A DNA stretch of 64,000 bases from Rhinopomastus cyanomelas (GCA_013400115.1 VXBP01003666.1:1-64000); one strand, 5' to 3'. Counted from the first letter of the stretch, positions 9,601 through 24,600 are shown. The notes: generated by a model from the sequence alone, not told the origin. A program made the numbers and translations.

Positions 9601-12600
9601 CACCCCTGGCAGGCAGCACGAGACAAGGTCTAGGAGACTGCTGCCTCAGCACCTCTGCGGGGATGAGGGAAGGCCGCTGGATTGTTTCTTACCTGCTGCT
9701 CCTCGGAAACAAAGAGCAGCACTGCGATCGGGGCTGGCCATGCAGAGCCAGACCTGGCCTCTGCAGCTTCTCCGTTTCGAAAGGCTCGGGACTCGCTGCA
9801 GCCACTACCTGCCCTCGTGAGGGGTCTCAGGGATTAAACCGTTTATTATCCACCACCAAAGGACACTGAGCGGTGACCCCAGGAAAGTTGATCAATATGG
9901 GAAGGGTGGGATGGAGACAGGCTCTGCTCAGGGGCACCCAGTGCTGGGACAAGGGGCAGTGGGTGTGAGCTGGAACAGAGGAGGTTCTACATCAATGTGA
10001 GAATGACCTTCTTCCTAGTGAGGGTGCCAGAGCCCTGGCAGGGGCTGCCCAGGGGGTTGTGGAGTCTCCTTCTCTGGAGACGTTTCAACCCCCCCGGCCA
10101 TGTTCCTGTGTGACTGGATCTAGGGGATCCTGCTGTGGCAGGGGCATTGGACTGGATGATCTTTCGAGGTCCCTTCCAACCCCTAATGTTCTGTGATTAT
10201 GCGAGTGGGAAAACAGAAGCACAAGACTGACAGGCTCCGAAGACCCCTGGAGCCTTATGCACTCCCGCAACCGCAGCGCCTTCGTCTGAGCTGGGTTTAA
10301 GCACCCCTGAGCACCTTCCACAGCCCACACGGAGTTTCTTTCTCTCACCAGCAGAGCCATCCTCCATATGGCCTGTGCTGCTTTGACAAAGTCTGAACGA
10401 TAATCTACAGAGCAAGCGAGATGCTGAGTGGAGGAGAGAGGGTTTTACAGAAGCAATTGCTTCGGGTGACAGTGTGATGCTCCAGTGGCAGCAGATCCTT
10501 TGACACTCACTCAGTGCTTTTAAACACTCTGCTTGAATCACAGAACCACAGAACATTGGAGATTGGAAGGGACCCCGAAAGATCATCCAGTCCAATCCCT
10601 CTGCCACAGCAGGATCCCCTAGATCAAATTGCACAGGAACATGGCCAGGAGGGTTTGAAACATCTCCAGAGACTCCACAATCCCTCTGGGCAGTCCCTTC
10701 CAGGGTCCTTCTGATATTTATGTGGAACCTCTTCTATTCCAGCTCACACCCACTGCCCCTTGTCCTATCACTGGGTGCTCCTGAGCAGAGCCTAGCTCCA
10801 TCCTCCTGACACCCACTCTTCACATATTTATGGACATGAATGAGGTCACCCCTCAGTCTCCCTTTCTCCAAGCTCAAGAGACCCAGCTCCCTCAGCCTTT
10901 CCTTGTAAGGGAGGTGTTCCTCTTCCTTCATCCTCCCTCCAGCAGCTCTGCATCCTTCTTGAACTGGGGGGCACACAACTGGATACAGGATTCCAGATGT
11001 GGTCTCACTAGTGCAGAGGGGTAGAAGAACCTCTCTCAATCTGCTAACCACCCCCTTCTGATCCAGCCCAGGATGCTGTTGGCCCTTTTGGCCAGAAAAG
11101 CACATTGCTGGCTCATGGTCACCCTGCTGGCCACCAGGACCCCCAGGTCCCTCTCTCCTCCACTGCTCTCCGACAGGCAGAAGGAGCAGGGTTTGGCAAA
11201 TAAACTGATGGCCCCGGCTGGAACAGCAGCCGCAGAGAGAAAGCGCTAAGAGGATTTTCAAATCAAAGCGACTCCAGGTGGCTACTGGAGGACCAGTCAA
11301 ACTCCCCAGGCTCTGACAGCTGCAAAGCTTTGGGACACAGGGGGAAATCCCAGCAAGAAACTCACCTCTCCCTGGAGGTCGATCGAAGGGTTGCAGTTGG
11401 TGAAGTCTTCCCAGAGAAGCAGCGTCTCCTCGTTCTCCTCCCACGTCAAACTGTCGCAGTCGTCGTCGAAATCAAAGGTCTCACGACTGTCAAGCAAACG
11501 GGAAAAGCTTCAGTGAAAACTACTCCCTTGGCCCTTTAATTAATCATCTGGAGGAAGAGGGGCTGGGAGAGCTGAATGAAGGAGACAATGCAGCAGCTGA
11601 AAATCCACACAGCTTTTACAAACAGGCTTTGCTGCTGCCCAGGTCCCGGGCTCTTTGCCACCCCAAAGCAGCATAAAAGGTCCTTGTTTGCCCCGACCCG
11701 CTGGCAGCTCTCGCTCCTAGCTCTGTCCTCCAGACAGTGCTGCACATTAGACTTCCCCCCAGCTCTGCAAAACCACTGAAACTGTTTAAAAGAGCCTTTT
11801 CAGACAGGGGAAAGCACCAAGCCCCAGCAGGGCTTGAGGAGTTTGACAAGAAGCAGGCACCCGAACTGTCCCTGCTGATTTCCAGGGCCAACTTCAGCCC
11901 CAGGGTTCCCTCCAGCGCTCAGGAATGGCGCCTTCAAAGGAACAGCGACGGGAAAGAGACCCCAAAATGAGGTGCAGCTGGTGCTAAACACTCAGCCGCG
12001 GGCTCCGAGGTGCTCCCAGAGCCGCCTGAGGCCGAGCAAACAGTGGGAAGGTGGCCTTTGACACCAATGTTTGGTTAGCAGGGCTGGTTGTGCAATGAGG
12101 GAAAGTCTCAGGAGGCACCCAAATCCCTTTCAGTTTGAACAGCAGCAGCAGAGAGCAACACCGGTAGCTGCGTCTTGGCTGACGGAAACCCAGAAGGGCT
12201 CCCAGAAGCAGCCGGCTAGTTTCAGCTCGACGCGGTTTTCTGCCCTTAGCTCACTTTCTCTGAAACAGGGAACATCTTGGGCCCGGTGCCCAGGGCAAGG
12301 CTGTCCTGAGGAGGCTGCAGAGCTTGGCAGGAGAGCCCAGCGATGAGTCTGAGCTCAGCAGGGCTGGAAAAATAACTCTGGGAAACAGCAGCCCCACCAA
12401 CTCGGAAGCAAACGACAGTGCCTTCTGCAAGGCGACTTCCTGTTGGCTTCTGCAACGAGAGCTGCCGTCAGGCAGCAATGAGGCTCCCCGTGCTGGCCGC
12501 TGCTTGTGGCGCGTTCAAAGGTGGCGGCACTGTCATAGAATCACACAGCTGCAGGTCTGGGCTCAGAGGGCTCTTCCAGCCTCCGACGCTCTGGGATTCT

Positions 12601-15600
12601 CTGAATTGCCATCCCTGGCTGTGTCTACAAGTCATGGAGCGCTGGAGCTCAGATTCTGCTGCACCCTGCTGACCCTTTAAGATCAGAGTCCCACCATGAA
12701 CCCAACTATCCCAAGGTCACTGATTTTACTCTCTGTAGTCTCCCGTACGGAAAGGAGGGACAGAGATCAGTTCCATTGAACTTCCAGAAGACCTCTGAGC
12801 ACTCACTACACTGGCAGCTCAGGTTCTGAGAACCACCGAATCCCAGAGTGACTGAGGCTGGAGAAGCCCTCTGAGCTCAGCCAGCCCAGACCAGCACCTA
12901 ACATCACCCCGGCGGCCACACCACAGCACTGAGGGCTACAGCCAGGCTGGTCTTCAGCACCTCCAGGGATGGATGGAGACTCCCCCACTGCCCTGGGTAG
13001 TCCAGTTCAGCCTCTGATCACCCTTCCCATGAGGCTTCCAAACATCCAACCTAACCCTCCCCCGGCAGCTCCAGGCTCTGCCCTCTCATCCTGGCACTGG
13101 CTGCCTCGAGAAGAGCCTGACCCCCACCTGACCAGAATCTCCCTTCAGGGAGCTACAGAGAGGGAGAAGGTCTTCACTAGAGTCTCCTCTTCTCCAGGCT
13201 AAACACCCCCAGCTCCCCTCAGCCTCTTCCTCTGGTCCCTTCCCCAGCCTTGTTGCTCCTCTGGACCCGCTCCAGCCCCTCAATTTCTTTCTGGTGGTGA
13301 GGGGCCCAGCTCTGCCCCCAGTACTGGAGGGGCAGCCCACCCAGTGCCCAGTCCAGGTCCAACTCGGTGCTAGCAGAATCACTTCTAGAAAGTCCAGAGC
13401 AACAACTTGAGCTCCAGGATGAAGGCTGCAGTCGGAAGCAGGCTGCCCACGGTACTCACAGCTGATTAAACATGCGCTTCATCTCGTCCGTGATGTTCAG
13501 CGAGCAGCTGACCTCATCATCGGAGAACCTGCCATTGTCCCCATCCTGCTCAGAGAGGTCGTCGTCGGACGCCAGCTTGCGCTCCTTCTTCTTGGAAGCC
13601 ACCTTAATTGGAGAGAAGAGCCGTCAGTAGAAGGTTCAGCTGAGGCTCTGTGCCGTGAGGGGCAGAAACAGAGGAGAGCCGCTAGGGCTGAGCAAACACA
13701 ACCGCTCCTCAGCTCCCAAGGAACCCAGGGACTGCTCATGTGTGAGGCAGGGGCTGTGTCTGTCAAGGGGTGGAGGACACGGGGCACGGGGAAGCAGCTC
13801 AGAACGGCAAGGAGCAAAGCAAGCTGCGGGCCGCCGGCGCTCTGCGGGTGTCTGCCTGCTCGCTGACACTGGTCTGACCTACCCGAGGGCATGCAGGGGC
13901 CAGACCAACAGAGGGCAAAAGCAGAAGCTGACAGGAGTGCCCAGGCAGCAGGCTCCAGAGCAATGACAGACTCTCCCTCTCCTGCCACCACCGCAGGCTG
14001 TGGCTCCCAGCGTCGAGGCACCACCAAGTTGCAGCTCGGAAAGCTCTCCAGACTGCCCCCCTCTTTCAGTGCCGCTCCCACCCCATCAGCAGAGGTCCAA
14101 CTGCTTGTGTTCGGGTTGACAGAAGGGGTTAACTGAGCCGTGAAAACGCCTGGAAACCACCACAGAAGCCAAGGTCATGGATGTGCTGAGAACTTGAGGG
14201 GTGCCCCTGCACAGGATCACTTCTTCTACTCTGCCCTGGTGAGACCACAGCTGGAGTGTTCGGTCCAGTTGTGGGCCACTCGGTTCAAGGACACGGAGCT
14301 GCTGGAGGGAGTCCAGCACAGAGCAACGAGGATGATGAATGAAGGGGAGCATCTCCCTTACGAGGAGAGGGTGAGGTAGCTGAGTCTCTTCAGCTTGGAG
14401 GAGACTGAGGGTGACCTCATTAATGTCCACAAATATGTGAAGGGTGGGTGTCAGGAGGATGGAGCCAGGCTCTGCTCAGGGGCACCCAGTGACAGGACAA
14501 GGGGCAGCAGGTTCCACATCAATGTCAGAAGGACCTTCTTGCCAGTGAGGGTGCCAGAGCCCTGGCAGGGGCTGCCCAGGGAGGTTGTGGAGTCTCCTTC
14601 TCTGGAGACGTTTAAAACCCACCTGGGCATGTTCCTGTGCAACTGAATATAGGGGATCCTGCTGTGTCAGGGGGACTGGACTGGATGATCTTTCGAGATC
14701 CCTTCCAATCCCTAATGACTGGATCTAGGGGATCCTGCTCTGGCAGGGGGACTGGACTGGCTGAACCTACGAGGTCCCTTCCAATCCCTAATGATTTTGT
14801 GATTCATCCAAGGGCTGCAAGTGGAACAGATGTTCACAGATGGTGACACAGAGTCACAAACACCCAACCTACTGCTGGTTCTCCTCTGCACAGCACACAG
14901 AAGCCATCCCTGCTGGGGTTCGATCTCCAGGAGGATCACTTTAACCACTGCATGCCTGGCCAGAAGTGTTCTGAGCAGAAAGGCAGAACAGTTCTACTCA
15001 AAGCCCAGAAGAAACCACCAGCATAACACGTGCCAGCAACAAGAATGTCCCTGCTAAGGAGACCTGAGTCTTTCAGAAAACCCATGAAACCTTTGGGTAA
15101 CTTCACTATGACCAGAAAACACAACCCGTGGAGACCACGAGGATCTTTTATGGTGGGTTTGTCCAGCCTTTCCCACTCTCTGTGGCACCGCTACACAGAG
15201 AAGAGCATCGGACTCATTGAAAGACTCGGACAAGACACCTCCAGATCACAGCAGAAGGAAGTGGGGGGTTAATCACAGATGAAGTGTCATTTAGGACAGA
15301 AGATCCCCTGCACTGGGAGTTAAAGGTTTGCTCCAGGCGGAGCCGTAACTGCCTGCTTTTGGAGCCCATCAAGCCATCTCCCTACCGCAAATGAGGAGCC
15401 ACCAAGGCTCAAGGGAAGCTACTGGACCTTCTAGCCTCCCAATAGCTCCGCCACAGCAGAAGCTTCATTCCTGGCCATGCAGCTCCAGCCAGAAACAGGA
15501 GCATTCAGGCAATGGTTCTAAAAGCTCAAAAGTTCTCACTGCAAAGGGAACAAACGTGAGGGGACAACTTTCGACCCTGCAACGCCTTTGTCCCTGTGTC

Positions 15601-18600
15601 CACTGGCTACCACAAGGCTAACAGCATGGCTTAAGGGCTGCCCAGGGGGGTTGTGGAGTCTCCTTGTCTCGAGACGTTTCAAACCCATCCGGACCATGTT
15701 CCTGTGCAACTGGATCTAGGGGATCCTGCTGGAGCAGGGGGATTGGACTGGGTGATCTTTTGAGGTCACTTCCAATCCCTAAAGATTCTATGATCTTTCG
15801 AGGTCCCTTCCAGCCCCTAATGATTCTATGACTACGATTCTATGATTTTCCAAGGTCCCTTCCAGCCCCTAATGATTCTATGACTACGATTCTATGATCT
15901 TCCAAGGTCCCTTCCAATCCCTAATGACTCTATGATCTTTCGAGGTCCCTTCCAGCCCCTAACATCGTGTGAGCCTGTGTGCGATTCAAGACCGAGACGG
16001 AAGAAAAGGGGAAGGCACATGACCTGGGTCATGCTCCTCAGCACTGCTCCCTCTCATCCCCTCGCCGCTCACCCTACCCTATGGAAAATCCATGGCCTCA
16101 TCACCTGGAATATCTTGGAAACGTCTTCCGAGTTGCGCTGCTGCGCGACATCGCACAGCTTGGCTGTGATATCGATTCGCCGGCAGATGTCCATGTCCAC
16201 CTTCATGGCCTTTTCTTGGATCTTTGTGTCCAGGTCTGTCATGGGCTGCAGGAAGGACAGCAGTGATTATCCTCTAGCATCACATAGATCAGGAAAGAAG
16301 AGATACCCCGCAGTATCTCTCTAACCCCAGGGCATCACCACTCTTTATCAACACTACAGCTGCTCTGGGAGAGGCAGCACACGGCACTGTCTAAGCTGCT
16401 GACGACATCCACATCCAAATCTAATGACATTGAAATTCTATGGTTCTATGAGCCGCAAGGCAGCGGCTCCAGCGTCGGCCACAGGCCAGAAACAGTCTTT
16501 GCAGAGCAATCCTGAGCACCAAACTGCTTCGCCCTGAAGAGAGCTGAGGGGCTGCTTGTTGTTTGGGGGGTTTTGAGGGGAGGTTAAAAATGAGGAGTGT
16601 TTCCTGCCCCTGTCAACCACCTCTGGAGAAGTGAAGTGATTTGGGGCTTCCAGGTACCCTGATGAAAAGAAACCTCAACACTGACACTTTCTCCCCACAA
16701 ACTTACCAGCTGGGCTGGTTGATAAGAGACTCCTCTCTGCAGGAAGGCTGGAGTCACACACCGACCTCTCGCTCTAAGTATTTGCACATTCCAAGGTGCA
16801 TCCTCATCACTTCCCCGGGGACTTCCCTCTCCTTACCCAGCCCCACACACGCTTCCTCTCAAGCTGAGGAGAGTGCCTGCACTCACTGCCACCCCTTTTA
16901 CTACACACTGAGCAGGATTTCTTCTTCCCCAGCGAAACAGAGGCATGGGAATGATGCAGCCCGAAGGAGTTACTCCTCCCTAACCCAAACCCTAGCCCTA
17001 GCCCTTCTATGATTCAGATCCCCTTTAACACCGCCGCCAACCAAGCCTGCCCGTTGGCGGCTGAACGCCCCACAAGGAGACTGCTGACTGCCACCTTCCA
17101 CGTGAACAGATCTAGTGGTCCTGAGAGAATGGGTCTGATGCTGGGGAGCAGGTTCTTTGGGTGAAGACAGGGCAGAGCGGCCCCACGCAAAACCGCAGCG
17201 CAAAGGAACATCACAGGACACATTCGACAAACACCTACTTGGGTCCTACAGAGAACGGCACCTTAGTTAATGCTCACCTGGCCGTCTGTCTCGAGACCTG
17301 CTCTCAGGGTGTCTGCTGTAAGGAAATTACCCAGTCACAGCCCAAAGAGACCCCCCAGCTGTGAGGCAAAGTGACCCCAAACCCCTTTGGATGCTCTAAA
17401 CCAGGACAGAGGGTCAACATCTACAGGGACAGGAGGAAAGTCTCAGGGTTAATAAGTTTAAGTTGGGGTGTTTCTGTATTTTAATTAGGGCCAAAGCAGC
17501 ACTGCAAACAGAACCAGCTCCCTGAACCCACAACCCTGGGCTGACCTCTCCAGAGTTTTCATAAAGGGAATACGGAAACACACCCAGCACGTCCCCCTCG
17601 GAACATGACCTTCCCAAGGGACTCAGAGGTGAGCAGTACGTGGTGCTGCACAGGGCTGAGCTACAGGGACAAGGAAGGGACTTGAGCATCTCCCCTGCGA
17701 GGAAAGGCTGTGAGAGCCAGGGCTCTTGAGTCTGGAGAGGAGAAGGCTCACTGCTGTCTGTAAGTATCTGAGGGGTGGGGGTCAAGAGGAAGGGGCCAGT
17801 CTCTTCCCAGTGGTGCCCAGTAACAGGACAAGGAATAATAGGGATGAGCTGGAACGTGGGAAGTTCCACCTCAACATGAGGAGAAACTTCTTCCCTGTGA
17901 AGGTGATGGAGCCCTGGCACAGGCTGCCCAGGGAGGCTGTGGAGCCTCCTGCTCTGGAGCCTTGCAACCTCATTCTGTGTGACCTGACCTAGCAGATCCT
18001 GTTCTGGAGACTTTCAAACCAGCCCTGGATGTTCCTGTGTGACCTGACCTAGGGGATTCTGCTTTGGCAGCGGGGTTGGACTGGATGTTTCCTAGACGTC
18101 CCTTCCAACCCCTCACAGTCTGTGATACTTTTCCCTAACCCGAGAGTTCTCCAACATCTTTTTTTACTCCCCAGGGATGCAGATCTGACTGGCAGCTCTG
18201 CCAGCAGCGGAGAACTGGGAAGGGAGGAAGAGTCCAGGTCATGGGCTAAGCAGCAAGTTAATGCATCTCTAACACAGACCAGACAGGAAGCAGGGGGAAG
18301 GGTGATCTGTCTGATGCATTAGACCATAAAGGCAGCCACAAGGCTAACTTCAAAGCAGCACTCACTTGGGACCACAACCTGTTCATGAATGAAGCCATTT
18401 GCATGACACAGACACTCCACAAGGGCACTGGGAGTTGGCCACTCTGCCAACCCCTGTACTTACATCACTCATCAGACCCTTAAAGACCACGAGTTCCGCT
18501 TTCAGCCTCTCAATCTTTTCATTTAGCTCCTCCTGGAGAGCTTCAGCTTCCTGCGCCTCCTGCAAGAGAAAACACACAGAGGGCTAAGCGGCAACAGGCC

Positions 18601-21600
18601 AACATCTGCTTCCTCACTTGACCTGAGTGGGGCTGACAGGACCTGTCACCACCTCCGTGTGGTGAAGCAGCACCTTCCTGCTTCAGCTGCTGAACCAGGA
18701 TGTGTTTTACAGTCGTGGAGATCTGGAGCTCAGAGACAGGGTTTAGTGGTGGCCTGGGGATAGCTGGGTTCATGGTTGGACTCAAACTCCAAGGTCTTTC
18801 CCAACCTTGGACAGCTTGGGCTCAGCCTTGGGGCAGCTGGGTTCATGGTTGGACCCAATTTCCAAGGTCTTTCCCAATCTAACTCATTCTCTAGCACAGC
18901 AGCTGCTCTAGCTAGAAGAATGTTAGATTCAGATGATCAGCAGCACAGTAAGAGATGGACAGAAATGCTCTCGAGATCACACTCCTTGAAACTCACCTCT
19001 CGCAAGGTTTCTACCATAGATTCCAGACTCATTCTCCTCGTCAGCTCCTCTTCCCACCTGAAAGAGAAGGCAAAGCGCTAGTCATGGAGAAAAGTCCTCT
19101 TTTTCCCCACATCACGGGTCTCCTGGCAGGTGGAAGAGGATGACAGTCACTTGAGATCTACAGCAGATGGTCCCGCTTACTCAAACACTTTCATGCCACT
19201 GCTCATGGTTGGAAGGGGCCTTCCAAGGCCATCGGGTGCAGCCCCCCTGCTCAAGCAGGACACAAATTACTGAGGAGCAGAACCACCTGAGAAGCCTCAA
19301 TCAGCTCCACAGAAACGCATCCAGCCAGGGCTGGATCACTTCCAAACAAGGGGACTCCAGTCCTCTCTGGGCAACCCTTTCCAGTATTTGATAGCCCTGA
19401 CTGTACAGAAGCAGCTCTTTGGCTGCTCAGCCCAACCAATTCATGCGCTTCTGCAGCGAACTCTCAGCAACCTCATGCCCTGGACATTGCCAGGCACCAC
19501 GACTGCGAGGAGAGGACTCAGCCGCACATCTGTGAGTGCAGGACAGACCCAGTCACGGCTGCCGCAGGGCTCCACGGGCAGAAGTAAAGGAGTCAGTGGC
19601 AAACTGTGTAATTAAGCCTCACGTTCATTACGTTTGAGTCCATTATTAAGCCTAAAACTATCCATCGGCTCCTTGTTTCAAGCAGAAGAGGCATTCAAAG
19701 GGCAAAACCAGGTGGCCAGCAGGGTGGCCAGGAGCCAGCAATGGGCCCTGGTGGCCAACAAGGCCAGTAGTATCCCGGGGTGGATCAGAAGGGAGGTGGT
19801 TAGTAGATGGAAAGAGGTTCTCCTCTCTCTCTGCTCTGCCCTGCTGAGACCACAGCTGGAGTGTGGTGTCCAGTTGTGGGCCCCTCAGCTCCAGAAGGAC
19901 ACAGAGCTGCTGGAGAGAGCCCAGGACAGGACCACAGAGATGATGGAGCGAGGGGAGCATCTCCCTGCTGAGGAAAGGCTGAGGGAGCTGGAAGATTGAA
20001 AGAGGTTCTCCTCCCTCTCTACTCTGCCCTGGTGAGGCCACAGCTGGAATCTTGTATCCAGTTGTGGGCCCCTCATTTCCAGAAGGTCACAGAGCTGCTG
20101 GAGAGAGCCCAGCACAGAGCCACAGAGATGATGGAGGGAGGGGAGCATCTCCCTGATGAGGAGAGGCTGAGAGAGCTGGGTTCTTGAGCTGGGAGAAAGA
20201 GCCTGAGGGGTGACCCTATGAATGTTGATCACTATGTGAAGGGTGGGTGTCAGGGGGATGGAGCCAGGCTCTGCTCAGGGGCACCCAGTGACAGGACAAG
20301 GGGCAGCGGGTGTGAGCTGGAACAGAGGTTCCACGTGAGCATGAGAAGGACCTTCTTCCTGGTGAGGGTGCCAGAGCCCTGGCAGGGGCTGCCCAGGGGG
20401 GTTGTGGAGTCTCTGCAGATGTTGAAAACCTTCCTGGCCGTGTTCCTGTGCGACTGGATCTAGGGGACGCTGCTGCATCAGGGGGACTGGACTGGGTGAT
20501 CTTTCCAGGTCCCCTTCCAATCCCTGATGCTCTGTGAAAACCTAGCTCTGTGACAACGCTAACACCAAAGCTAAAGTGCTCGAGATCAGGACGACACAAA
20601 GCCGGATGCATGGATGTGGGTCAGGGCTGCAAGAAGGAAGTAGAACACATGCTCCTTTTTTCTAAGGGGCCCCAGAGCTGCAGGAGAGCTGCCCAGTCTA
20701 TTGCAGCAACAGGAAGAGAAACCCTGGGTGCCACACGATTAAAACCAGTCTCGTGAACATCACCCCCCAGTACCACCACAAGAGCTCCTGTTGCTACCTG
20801 AATGTTCATCTGCAAACAACAAAGCACAGGCGCAGAAACCTGTCAAGGAGAAATCTGCCCTAAAGCATCATTCCATCCTCTTTTCAAACCCCTGGGAAAG
20901 TCTGGGGATGGCTGGATGGAGGGACATTTCCACCAAGGCCGTGGGTTGGATGCACAAGCCCCCCGCACTACCCGGCACCTGTCTCTGAGGTCTCGGTGAG
21001 GGGGCTGTGCCCCATCCCCAGCTGTGTTTCACAGTCAGGGAGGTCCAGTGCTCACAGACAGCGTTTAGCAGTGGGTTCAGGGTTGGACTCAATGAGCCTG
21101 AAGGTGTTTCCCAACCTGAACACTTCTGTCACTCCACGATCTCCACCCTCCCCACGTGAGCTGGGAGCCAGGAGGGACCATGGCAACTCAGCGCAGCCAC
21201 AACCCACGGGCTGCAGCCTCTCCCCACTGCTACTGCGGCGCAGGAGCGCCCAGCGCGAGGCTGAGCGAGCCTTCCGCACTGCCCCGGAGGGCAGAGCGAT
21301 GTGGGAAGGCTGCCGTGCATCTCGCAGCTCCCCAGACACGACGCCAAGCGGAGTAAAACGTTGAGGCTGAAGCCTGCATCTGTCATCTACAGTCCAAGCT
21401 GCGATTTCCAGCCCAGGCTCGGGCTTTCATGGCCAATTCCATGTGTCTCTCTGTCAAAAGAGCAACTCTGGGTTTCATGTTTTCCTAATATTCAAGCCCA
21501 AGGAGGTGAAATGAATCAAAGAAGGGGGTCACAATGCTATCTGCAATCTGTAGGAGGGTCTCCTCCTGTCCCAGGAGGAGCATCGCTCGGCTGTAAGCCC

Positions 21601-24600
21601 TCTTCTCATCCTGTTCTTGCTGCCAGCAGGCAGCTGCTCACAGATTGAAGTCAAGCAGACGCTGCAGAAATTGATAGGCTGCTGCTCAAGGGCTTTTAGC
21701 TGTCGGAATGTGGGAGACACTGGCTGCGCTCACAGGATCACAGAGCGTTAAGAGTTGGAAGGGACCTCGAAAGATCACCCAGTCCAACCCCTCAGCCACA
21801 GCAGGATCACATAGATCCAGTCACACAGGAACATGGCCAGGAGGGTTTGAAACATCTCCAGAGAAGGAGACTCCACAACCCCGCTGGGCAGCCCCTGCCA
21901 GGGCTCTGGCATCCTAACTGGGAAGAAGGTCCTTTTCACACTCATGTGGAACCTCCTCTGTTCCAGTTCACACCTGTTGCCTGTTGTCCTGTCACTGGGT
22001 GCCCCCGAGTAGAGCCTGGCTCCATCCTCCTGACACCCACCCTTCACATATTGATCAACATTCATGGGGTCACCCCGCAGGCTCCTTTTTCCCAGCTCAA
22101 GAGACCCAGCTCCCTCAGCCTCTCCTTATCAGGGAGATGCTCCCCTCCCTCCATCACCCCTGTGGCTCTGCGCTGGGCTCTCTCCAGCGGTTCACAGAAT
22201 CACACACAATCACAGAACTTTAGGGATTGGAAGGGACCTCGAAAGATCATCCAGTCCAATCCCCCTGCCACAGCAGGATCCCTGGATGCAGTCGCACAGG
22301 CACATGGCCAGGCATCATCCTGCTCGCTCAGCTGCACCCCCACAGAGCACTGCGCAAGAGATTTAAAAGAAAAACAATAAAGGAAGGGCTGCATTTTTTT
22401 GAAAACTGCAGATTTTCACTGATTTGGCCAAAAAACTAGTAAAATATTAGCATTGGACTGGATGATCTTTTGAGGTCCCTTCCAACCCCTAACGACTGGA
22501 TCTAGGGGATCCTGCTCTGGCAGGGGGACTGGACTGGCTGATCTTTTGAGTTTCCTTCCAGCCCCTGATCCTCTGTGACTCTGTGATTCCTCCCCAGCCG
22601 TTCAGCAGCGCTGGGCAGCTGCCAGGATGACGCAGCCTGCTCAGACTAACCTCCCTCATCCTGCAGAAATTCCAGTAGTTCCTTTCCCTCACTCGGTGCC
22701 AGCTCCAGCGCGTTCAGCTGAGCAGTGATTTGCAGCCCCAATTCCCTTCCATCAAAGGCGAGGCGGCGGCTCCAGGAGCAGAGGAGGAGGAGGAGGAGGT
22801 GGAGGAGGAGGGGGATGTTGCCTTTTACACACAGACATCCCCCCACGGCCCCCATCCCTGTGTTTCTCTCTGTTATTTAAACAAGCAGGTAATTTTGAAG
22901 CCAAACCCTCATCACCAACAGGAGGTCGGTGCTGATGGGAAGGGTCCCACTACCTGCTAGCGGCACCTTCTCAACCTCAGAGCACGTTCCTCCCACCCAC
23001 TCCCCAGCTGATTAACCTCCTTGAACAGCTCAACCTGCCAATCTTGCTTTCTCCTCACTCTTAAAGCTCGGGAGAACGCTCATCACAAGGAGAGGAAGGT
23101 GAGGGATGGGAAGGTAGAGGATGACATCGGAGCAGAGGGATTGATTCCCCACTGAAACTCACGAGGAAGCGAGACAACAGTGGGATTGCTCAGCCCTCCA
23201 GAGGCTTGTCCTATGTTTGCTGGAACCCACCAGCCTCTCTCAAATGGACCTGGGCAGCTGCACTGCTGCAAAGAATTAGAGAATCATTGGGGATGGAGAA
23301 GCCCTCTGAGCTCAGCCAGCCCAGACCAGCACCTAACAGTGCCCCAGCAGCCACACCAGGGCACTATGGGACACAGCTAGGTGGCCACCAACACCTCCAG
23401 GGATAGATGGCGACTCCATCATTGCCCTGGGCAGTCCAGTCCAGGATCTGATCATCCTTTCCGTGAGGAAGGTCTTCCTAACATCCAGCCTAACCCTCCC
23501 CTGGCAGCTTCAGGCTCTTCCCTCTCATCTTGGCACTGGCTGCCTGGGAGAAGAGCCTGACCCCCACCTGACTCCAACCTCCCTGCAGGGAGCTGGAGAG
23601 AGGGAGAAGGTGCCCCCTGAGCCTCCTCTTCTCCAGGCTGAAACCCCCCATCTCCCTCAGCTGTCCTCCCCTTCTCCCAGATGTGACCCACAACATTCCA
23701 GCAGCACTTAGTCACTGCAGCATCAGCCCCAAGGAGAACAAAGGGCTGCTGGCTCCCTGTAAGGGGAGCAACTCCATTCCAAGGGTATTAGACAAACAAA
23801 CCCGGGCCCTCAGCTCAGACTGACGTTGCTGAGAGCAGGGTTTCTTGTGAAGCTGAGTCACAACCACACGGGTGCTTCCTTCAAAATTGGAACGGTAGCT
23901 ACCATAGACATTGGAAGAGTAGCTACTGGTACCACTGGTATCTCCAGATCCACAGAATCCCAGAGCATCAGGGATTGGAAGGGACCTCAAAAGATCACCC
24001 AGTCCAGTCCCCTGGCCACAGCAGGATCCCCTAGATCCAGTCATTAGGGGTTGGAAGGAACCTCAAAAGATCACCCAGTCCAGTCCCCCGGCTACAGCAG
24101 GATCCCCTTGATCCAGTGGCACAGGTACATGCCCAGGAGGGTATGAAACATCTCCAGAGAAGGAGACCCCACAAGCGGAAACAGAAAGTGTTGGTTTGAA
24201 CAGTGACCATAAAACACTGCTGAAAACATCGGCGCCCTGTCCGGACAAGCTGCCAGGCAGCAGCAGAACTGCCTCTCCCTGCACCCTTGACGCCTCTACT
24301 CCATCCTTGGCACGAGGCGCGCGTAGCCGCCGGACCCGCAGTGGCCGGGATGCTCCCTGTGATGTGGCCACACCCGCACGACGACGCGAGGCAACACCCC
24401 AGCCGCGGCAGGACCGAGCCCTTACACGCCCGGCGCAGCCCGGGAGGATTCGGCACTGCTTTGTGCTCCCGCTCCTCCGCGGCGGCGTGGCCATCTCTCG
24501 GGGATCCTCCTGACGCCCAGCGGTTGCTTGTGGGAGGCTGCGGCGCTGCTCGCCCGGGCTGGCACAAGATTCGGTGGCAAGCCCAGGCGATGGAATCGCT

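Larger units (their letters stand above)
8068..11365 (-). other. IFFO2 intron 6
   Basis: 3.3 kb. Holds CR1 copies at 8570-9061, 9868-10205 and 10535-11178. Unique, CpG-containing sequence lies at 9062-9867, and nothing recognised at 8068-8569 or 11179-11365. Confidence 0.8.
13603..16104 (-). other. IFFO2 intron 4
   Basis: 2.5 kb. Unique sequence at 13603-14192 and 14807-15627 with no recognised features; CR1 at 14193-14806 and 15628-15968. Confidence 0.8.
16246..18463 (-). other. IFFO2 intron 3
   Basis: 2.2 kb. CR1 at 17640-18128. The rest (16246-17639, 18129-18463) is unique with no recognised gene, apart from a telomere-like tract near 16977-17006. Confidence 0.8.
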
